From Delia radicum (taxonomy: Eukaryota; Arthropoda; Insecta; Diptera; Anthomyiidae): a stretch of 64,000 bases of DNA. Every line of letters begins with the position of its first letter. The stretch's first letter is position 1. This document shows, piece after piece, positions 56,488 to 64,000 of the stretch. Location of the stretch: NCBI GenBank assembly GCA_021234595.1, contig CM037852.1, positions 140,777,512 through 140,841,511 on the forward strand, read 5' to 3'. Below the pieces are notes generated by a model. That model ran no database searches. It saw only the letters and a list, made by a program, of their open reading frames with translations, and was not told the origin of the DNA. The translations under genes and the position numbers were made by a program.

Positions 56488-58114
56488 AATAATTTAGTTA
56501 ATTTATTTGCTGAAAGTCTTTCATTTGATTTGGTGTTTTTTTTTAAATAATTTACAATACGTTAAAAAATATATACTCCAGCGTTGACGATATGAATTTA
56601 TTAAATATCTGAAATTATATATAACACACACAAAATTAAAAAACATCAATGTTTGTCCAAATGATGGAATCAGTTAAAGTTGCCCCAAAGCAGTAATTTT
56701 ATATAAAAAACAAAAATAAAAAAACATGACATATTTGTTTTGTTTTTGCAATACGAAAAGGAAACATACAATATTGCCTAAGATGTGTGTCACTGTTTTT
56801 CGGTTTAGTCTGTCTACCAGAGCTTATATTTGTTTGACCGCACTATATGAATACACTCTACACGAATATCACTAAAAATGGCTTTAAACATTTAATTTAC
56901 AAATCTACATTTAATATATACTACATTTAAATATTTTATTTTGTCTTTAATTTATTTAAAAGAGAACTATTATGACAAGTCGGTGACAACACAAAATTTA
57001 AGTTTTTTAATCGACAATGTATGTATATACATTGTATACAGATACAAAAATCTTCCATGGTTGATTTTTTTTATATGTCTTACAAGAGTTGTACTTTTTG
57101 GTATCATTTTCCTCGTCCCTACTACATCTTGACATGCCTATAAATCTACTTATTTCTGCGTATATCTTTCAATTTTCGTATAAAAATAAACAAACAAATA
57201 TTTTGAGCTTACTATTTTCCGTAACCAGGATGCAGGTTGTAAGCAGCTTACCCTAATCCCTTATAAGGATGCAGGTTGTAATGCAGAAAGTTTCATATCG
57301 TGTATTATAAACGATCTGTACCATTTTGCCAAAGTGATTTCCGATTTTGTTTGGTATTTTCGAGTATGTAATAAAAAATAATTAGTCATTTAACTGTTTC
57401 TGAAGAGCTAACATGTGGAACGGTAAAAAAAAGAAAAAAAAAAGATTATATTATATGTCAAAAATTTTAACAAGAATAAATAATATCTGTAGAATAAATA
57501 AATAATAAATAATATCTTAAGATAAATTATATTCATATTATTGCTCTTAATAGTAATAATGTAGGCATGAAATATGAAATTACTAAAAGCCATGAAATAG
57601 CAGCATTTTGTAAGCAACAAAATCCGCGCTTATTTTGCCCAAAAGTAATGCTTCCAAGTGGGAATTCGCCATATAAAAATCATGGCTTATGTAGGAATTC
57701 TTTTAGGCTTACTTCCTTATAAACCTGCTTGCATGTAAGCAGCGTTTTTTACTGGGTATCAACACAATTTTTTCAGCATAATAAATTTGTAAATTATTTG
57801 TAAAATATTAGTAACGAGCTGAATAAATATAACTAAAATTTTTGCTGAAAACTCAATTTCAGCATAACATTTTGCTGAAAAGTCATGTTTGGTAAACACT
57901 ACCTTTTCATTATATCGGTAGTTGTCTACCATGAACACCTCAATACCGATATTATATTTTTCAAACTACGATTCCAATAGTGGAATGTTTATATCAAAGG
58001 GTTTATTTTAAAATGTTATCCTTTACATTTTGTTATATCTATAGTTGAAAAATAGTTTAATTGATTTACAAGACGATTTACTAACTTTTATACTAACTTA
58101 TTTTTTTGAGTGTA
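56488..58114 (-). mobile_element. T1 element, copy e (reversed, interrupted)
   Basis: The right edge, TAACTTATTTTTTTGAGTGTA, is the T1 5' end reversed. Landmarks run leftward in reverse order to about 56488 (ATTTAGTTAATTTATTTGCT), after which the T1 3' end is missing. The opposite-strand frame at 56941-57132 resembles the one at 32602-32793 in copy b. A CCCAGTAAAAA MITE (57180-57763) interrupts it. Confidence 0.82.
57180..57763 (-). mobile_element. CCCAGTAAAAA MITE, copy 2 (nested)
   Basis: Reversed, it runs from CCCAGTAAAAAACGCTGCTT (right edge 57763) through GCCATATAAAAATCATGGC-type and GCTCTTCAGAAACAGTT segments to TACGAAAA at about 57180. It aligns with 38261-38800. The T1 sequence resumes on both sides. 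The left TIR is missing, so this end was deleted. Confidence 0.8.
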
Positions 58115-58129
58115 CACGATTGTAAATCC

Positions 58130-58560
58130 TGTAAATTAATACAAAAAAATCTACTCTTGATAAAATTAATTATCTTATGTGAGTTGTTCCATATAGGGTT
58201 AATTTTTACACTTTTTGGCCAAAAAGGACCCATAAAGAAATTTACAGAATAACACCTTTCATAATTTTGGGTAAATATCAATTAAATCTTATTAGACTAT
58301 AATTACCTATGCTTATAATATAAAAATCTTTAACCCTTATTGACTGGGAGACGAAAAAGAACCATAAAGCTTAATGTAAATTATACAGGAATATAAAGTC
58401 TGTATGTGGGTAAAAAAAAATTTGACTTGATAAAAATTAATATTTTGTGTAACTTGATTTATATAAGGTTAATGTGCTCACATTTCACAATAAAAGACCT
58501 ACTAGGATATTTACAGAATAACATATGCCAGATTTGTATTAAATTTGGATACATGATAGA
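58130..58560 (+). repeat. Diverged tandem duplication
   Basis: Two blocks (about 58140-58280 and 58425-58560) share CTTGATAAAATTAAT/TATxTTxTGTG, TTATATAAGGTTAAT-type and TTTACAGAATAACA phrases in the same order. No gene was recognised. Confidence 0.55.
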
Positions 58561-58689
58561 ATGAACGTAACGAACAACTGCAATTTATCTCAGTCCCTAT
58601 CTTTTTTTTTAAGTATTAAAAAGTTAGGGTCAGAAGTAATCCTTAAAAATAATATTGGGACAACTACTCTTGTTCGTTAGTTTTTACCC

Positions 58690-59245
58690 TTTAATACATA
58701 TCCGAATTTAATATAAATCTGAATGAAGTAATTCTGCAATTTTCCTGCTCTGAGATAATTATCTTCACTTCAGTAATGAATGTCTTCATAACTATAACGA
58801 AAATTGTCACTGGAACTCGTCCATTGAAACTTTCCATATAATCTATGAAACAGGTTTCATTAAAATCCGTGTTTATGAAATGTTTGTAGAGTAAAAGAAA
58901 ATCTTCATAAAACAAATAAATCAATCCGAAAATGAAACGTTTTTAGAATTTATAAAACAGTTTCATAAAATTTTTTAATATTAAAAAGTTTTCAAGTAAA
59001 ACTTTTCATGAATGTCTTGAAAATGCATAATTTTATAGAAAATTTTTATTAAATTTCTGAAGTGATAATTTATAAAACCGAATGAATTTTTTTATGAAAC
59101 TACAAAATTTTATAAGAAAAAGTTTATAAAAATTGTATTAGTATTAATAAAATTTCTTGAATATAATGAAATTATTCATTAAATCTACGAAAACAAAATC
59201 GACGAAATTGTTTCATTAATATCATGAAACATAATTCTTTCAGTG
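58690..59245. repeat. TTCATNAAA-rich repeat block
   Basis: The block is dense in TTTCATAAA, ATGAAAC and TTCATTAAA words. It ends ATGAAACATAATTCTTTCAG, comparable to the end at 53465. It may be a decayed MITE related to 28035-28560. It is followed at 59249 by a G-rich run, GGGGGGGAGGGGGG. Confidence 0.5.
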
Positions 59246-60800
59246 CCAAGAGGGTAGGGGGGGAGGGGGGTTGTTTGGTGTAAAGTGAAAACCTTAAGCC
59301 CCCAGCAAAAAATTTTCAAAAAGGTAAGCGGGTTTGTAATCAAGCATTTTGGGCAGAACGCATTCCTTACTAGATTACCTACTCGATTCTTTTAACAGGG
59401 CGTGAGACTAAAATAATTGATTCTTTAGAATTGATTATTTTTTTTTACCGAAGAACCATTTACTTTATATTTTTAAGAACTACATACATTTTTTAATAAA
59501 GAAATAGTTCCATTGTAAAACTACGAAGTACTTACACAAAAAAAAAATAAATAAATAGTTCCCTAGAAAAAATAAGAAGTACTTAAATTTAAAAAAAGAA
59601 GTAGTTCCATAAGTAAATTCAAACTTTTACTCACACGTGATTCTCCTATGTCACTCAAATATAACGATCAAAACTCATACGGAAATATAATCATAAAAAG
59701 TGAAACATCGAATTGTTATGATAACATGGGATTGTCATAATTTTGGAAAATATAAATTTTTCAAAAAAAAAGAACAATTCAAAATTGAAAAACAAAAATA
59801 TGACTCACGCACAATCACCCTCGAAAATTTTTTTTACACACACCCACGATAACGTCAGTAATTTCAACTTCCACTCACAATTTTCTGCTCACGTGCGCTT
59901 CCCTAATTTATACCTAACCACAGTTTAACAAAATTTAGGCAACATGCAATTTCTGTTTTTAGTATTATTTTCCTGCAAGTAAAAATTTGTTTGAAAAACT
60001 ATATGAGATAAATTCTTTAAAATTGTATAACTTCTTTTTTCAAATTAGGAGCTACTTCCAATAACGTCCTTTTATTAAAAAAAGTATTTGATTACTTCTT
60101 GAGTACAAAAAGTTATACATATAAGTTAATAACATTGTTATTTTCGTTTAAGTAAATAATTACTTTGTTATTGAGTTCATGCTTTCTGGTTTAAATTTAA
60201 AGAATTGATTACAATACTACTTGCTTTTTTGACTATATCGTTGGAATGAGTTTGGTATTGCAGTTACTAAATTTGGCAATGAGATATGTAAGCAAGTGTG
60301 GGCATCACCTTCTTTTTGGAATGTGTAATTTTTTCCTGGGCCTATATACCAAATAATAACTTTTAGCAAGTGAAACATTTCTTGGATCCATTTAAAGGCT
60401 TTATAATTTTGTAGTCATACTTTAGATTAACTATCAGACTTGCTATGTCAACTCGTTAAAAAAGGAAAAATATAAATAAAAAAATATTGAAGAAAATTTA
60501 ACATTTTCAAAAATTAATTTTTTTCCGAAATTTATGCAGAATTTGATAAAAAATATTCATATTTGTTAAATTTTTGATAAAATAAGCAATTTTTGTTTAA
60601 TATTCTGAGAAGGAGTCGTTGCAAACACAAACACTAATCACAATTTTTCCAATTTTTTTTTTTCCTAATACCAACTATTTTATTATAAAAGTTCAATCGA
60701 CATCTGCAAATATGGCATTTAAAGAAAAAAAAGTTTTTGAATTCTTATCTAATTTGTGTGTAATTTTGAATTCCAGGCTTAAGTAGGTTAATTATACCCC
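59246..60800. other. AT-rich stretch, nothing recognised
   Basis: No gene was seen. Short A-rich direct repeats containing AGAAGTACTTA/GAAGTAGTTCC lie near 59520-59610. Confidence 0.5.
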
Positions 60801-60804
60801 ATGA

Positions 60805-61030
60805 AGTCAGAGTTCCATATCCGAATAATCTTGAGTATATTTAATGATTAAATTTAATAAAAAAATTATTTTTTCAAAACTGGGATTTTTAATAATAATA
60901 CACTTTATTTGCAAAATTAGCCATTGTCGGCCGACTATCGGGTAACCGTTAAAAAGACTACAATTTCTTCCATTTGAGACAATTTGTAATAAAACAAATC
61001 TATTTTTAAGGGACATCCTAATACACATAC
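60805..61030 (-). repeat. Repeat with ACATTAGGATGTCC-type end, second copy
   Basis: This is the reverse match of 54000-54290 at both ends, but shorter. Confidence 0.6.
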
Positions 61031-61977
61031 TAAATATGAATATATAACTTTCTTTTCTCCTTTTTATACAGCAAATTACCTCTTATTTGGGGTATGTATG
61101 ACACTGTCAAGCCTAAGGCAGGTATGTTTCTATAATGAGTTTGTTTTCTTTCTTTTTTTTCTGTTTTGCTTTTTGACTAACCTAATAATCCTTATGATTT
61201 TATGTATTATTTCATGTTTTTGTGGTTTGATATTAATGTTTATAAGGAAATGTTTATATATATGTATATGAAAATATTTACTATATACATATTTGACATG
61301 ATATATCATTAGTATACATTTTATTAATATTACTTTTATATTATGGTTGATAATATGTCATGTCATCTTTTGTTTATATAGTGTAATTTTATAATAAAAT
61401 ATCTTGGGGAAAATAATCCAAAATAAATAAAATTTATATTAATAAAAAAAAATATATTGAATATCCAATGCCAATTTTTGTGTAATTATTTAATCAGTTT
61501 AAACAAAAAATACGTTTATCTAAAATTAATTTGATATTTTTATTTGTAGTTTTAGCTTAATATACATATAAGGCTTTCCGTACCAGATGTCCCGCAACAG
61601 GAAAACGTATATCGTATCAAAGTCATACTTACAGAATTTTATTTCCTGTATAAGTCAAATAAAAAATGTGACAATTTTTTTTTATTTTTCCAAAAAGTAC
61701 ATCTTTACAATGTACATATATTACTATTTATTAGTGACAGCTAAACGTAGTATATTTAATATAAAATTAAGTATACCTCTCCCACAATTTACACGATAGA
61801 TACGTCGCAGAAAATATCGTTTAAATTGAATTTGAAAATTTTTGTATGAAAATATGTGTAAATCGAAAAAAGGCTTAATATGAACATTAAATTTTAGTAT
61901 TTGATTATTTTAAACTATTTTGAAAACGTTATGTAAAATAACAGAAGAGTCTTTCTGAGGAAAAAAAATAAAGTAAG
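61031..61977. other. AT-rich stretch, nothing recognised
   Basis: No gene was seen. Confidence 0.5.
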
Positions 61978-62384
61978 TACACTCTGGGAACTTCTGCTTT
62001 AAAAATTTGCAGTTGTTTGGGTTGTAATACAATTTCTTTATTTTTAATGTAAATGTCAGTCATTTGTAGAACAAATTAAATTTTTTACTAACCTTGTAGT
62101 TCATTAAAAAAAAAAACAAAACACATCAAATGACAGTTTTATGATTTTACATTCATTTTTTACAGTTGGTTTTTGTTGTTTACAAATAATAAAAAAAAAT
62201 AATTGTTTGTTTATTTTTTACTACCATGTGGTGCATTTTTACTACAATTGTTAGTCATTTTTTGAACAAATGACAATGTTAGATAAATTTATTAAAAATT
62301 GTAAGTCGTCCTTTTTTAAGTGAAATTTCATTTGTTTTTAGCTACATTTGCAGTGGTCTTTACCTACATAGTATTCAAAGTGCA
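61978..62384 (-). mobile_element. M3 MITE, copy 6
   Basis: It begins TACACTCTGGGAACTTCTGC and ends GGTAAAGACC-complement and CATAGTATTCAAAGTGCA. All internal landmarks are present on the minus strand. Confidence 0.86.
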
Positions 62385-62523
62385 AGTTCACATTTCCACT
62401 CAAAATTATACAATCTTTTTGACTTTCTATTAAATAGAAAATTAAAAATTTTTGACTGATTCTTATTTTTATCTGTAAGGTACTGTTTATATGCCGACAT
62501 AGACAAAAAAAATCGCATTTTAA

Positions 62524-62767
62524 CACGTCGGACATAGGCGACGTCAACTGCATTGGTTTTATATGTAGTAGCATATTGTGTGCCACTGCAGAAGCAATCA
62601 GATTTAAGTTAGTGTCTCAATTCGATTTTTTTTTTGATTTTTTTTGTTTAACTATAACGGAAATTTTCGTGAGTGAAAATCCGAACACAATTATCTGTTT
62701 TATAAGCCAAATAAATGCATGTGTCATTCTGCTAACATTTCCTAATTTTCGTGTGTCCGCGAAAGGG
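62524..62767. mobile_element. Possible small TTAA-flanked MITE
   Basis: TTAA (62520-62523) precedes CACGTCGGACATAGG, and GTGTGTCCGCGAAAGGG is followed by TTAA (62768-62771). The ends are roughly inverted (CGGACA / TGTCCG) and the right end has the piggyBac-type GGGTTAA. At 244 bp and with imperfect ends the call is tentative. Confidence 0.45.
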
Positions 62768-62771
62768 TTAA

Positions 62772-63904
62772 AAAAATTATAATATTAATATTGTGTGAGA
62801 TTTTATTCGTTCGGTTTGAGATCATGACAAATTTTTCTCTAAATTAACAGAAAAATTATAATTTTTATATGATAATTTACTTTGACTATTAGAAAAAAAC
62901 ACAGAAAAAGTTATTAGACACTAGCATGAATGGAATGCATTTTCTGACCCACTACGGTCTTCATCAACATTTTTCGTGCCATTTAGTGTTAATCGTAAAT
63001 ATCTTCTATTTAACTCACACGTTAAAGGAATTGGGTAACTTTAAATCCCACATTACTCTGTGTGTTGAGTTCGAATGAAATTTACCACAAACGAGTGTTA
63101 TTAAGTGTAGAAGACATTTTAAATTCCTCATTCTAATTAGATTTTTTCGTATCAGATTAAATACCATAAATTGTTGCAACCATTTTGAACTATGTTTATT
63201 TAAAAAATGTATAACAAAAAATTGTTTTTGACTAAAATAAATCTTTTAATATGAAATCTTAATTATCTTATATTTTCTTATTTTTAATGAAATTTCCGAA
63301 AGAAATTTGTTGCATTTAATTTGTACTAATAAAATATTTTAGCTGCTAAATTGACATGCATTTTTGAGCGTTTTGGGTGAATCTGGTTTTTATGGTCAGA
63401 TTAATTTATGTGTAAAACTTTGAAATTATCGACAAATTTTAAGAGTAAAGAAATGACTTTTAGTTTTTATCAAAACTATTTAAATTTTCACTGTGTATTT
63501 TCAATCGAATTCATTAAGTCAAATAATATTTTTTTAAGATACAAAAGACCAATAGCAAAATTATATTATAATTTATATTAACAATATTAACCGATTAAAA
63601 AAAGTTAAATTTTTGATAAAGTTATATTATTGATAAAATAAGGCTTATTTTGTGGTTTTTTTAAATATTCGATTTTTGGGTTAAAATTCTAAAACATTGC
63701 TCAGCTCAGAAGAATTTCGGTCCAAAATATAAATAAAATAGACAATTTAGTGGAACAACAATAATCAATTTATATTAGATATAAATACTCTGGCGTATGA
63801 GCTATATTAATTTTTTGAAAAATCAATCATACGCACTAGTATGTTTTGGTATGTTCTTGTTTTGGTTGTATGTGCATTTTTCAAAATTCGATTTTTGTTT
63901 CTGT
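62772..63904. other. AT-rich stretch, nothing recognised
   Basis: No gene was seen. Confidence 0.5.
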
Positions 63905-64000
63905 TATACAGGGTGTCTGGTAGCAGATTTATATTTTCAAACTTAAATAAAAAACGTAATAATTGACACAAAGTTTTATTAAGAGCATTGTACGATAGAA
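63905..64000. other. Possible transposon end at window edge
   Basis: ATACAGGGTGTCTGGTAGC resembles the ACAGGGTGT-type ends common among insect DNA transposons. The window ends before this can be tested. Confidence 0.25.

Noticed and set aside
1..64000. Coordinated novel gene system
   Set aside because: No cluster of intact genes exists. The recognisable content is mobile-element debris plus one uncertain exon.

Overview
The window reads as a gene-poor stretch of an insect nuclear genome, most likely a higher fly. It is strongly AT-rich. It carries decayed mariner, Tc1-like, piggyBac-like and hAT-like DNA transposons, a tRNA-derived SINE, and a relic gene with a 61-bp GT-AG intron. The fly assignment is inference from composition and transposon content. 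No intact protein-coding gene was found, and nearly all open frames are AT-rich chance frames or frames inside repeats. The one segment that could be a host exon is a small GC-richer patch near 50.3 kb.

Layout. 0-10 kb: a broken mariner (1-1175), a 1.15-kb inverted-repeat element (family T1), a Tc1/mariner-like N-terminal fragment, a reverse-transcriptase scrap, a 538-bp foldback and a second, inverted, deleted mariner (8892-9751). 10-20 kb: a 1.6-kb element carrying a broken intron-containing gene (10836-12469), a long-TIR MITE, a tRNA-derived SINE, a repeat family holding a solo LTR, and a Tc1/mariner-like relic (17886-18655). 20-30 kb: an hAT-type element with an exact 8-bp target duplication (20041-21512), a PIF/Harbinger-like 2.5-kb element with internal tandem repeats and a perfect hairpin (22361-24861), and a foldback built of a repeated GGGGGTTATTTCATT-type motif around a GC-rich palindrome (26743-27466). 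30-40 kb: a probable 5.4-kb hAT-like element swollen by two T1 insertions, then small MITEs. 40-50 kb: a MITE containing two separate 318-bp insertions of one other MITE, more T1 and M3 copies, a deleted Tc1/mariner-like element, and a piggyBac-type MITE with a nested insertion. 50-64 kb: a candidate exon, a piggyBac-like element with a frameshifted C-terminal transposase relic (51657-53216), a cluster of palindromic units on (TA)n, and a reversed T1 copy interrupted by another MITE.

The sequences do not form a pathway. They record repeated waves of DNA-transposon insertion. In several places an interrupted repeat can be compared with an uninterrupted copy elsewhere in the window, which fixes insertion order and target duplication. 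Families are named here for convenience: T1 (about 1.15 kb, ends TACACTCAAAAA), M3 (about 0.4 kb, ends TACACTCAGG / TACACTTAGAAT), M4 (about 0.25 kb, ends ACACAGAGAAA), R5 and R6 (repeats without recognised ends). Boundaries come from reading by eye and are exact only where a target duplication is stated.
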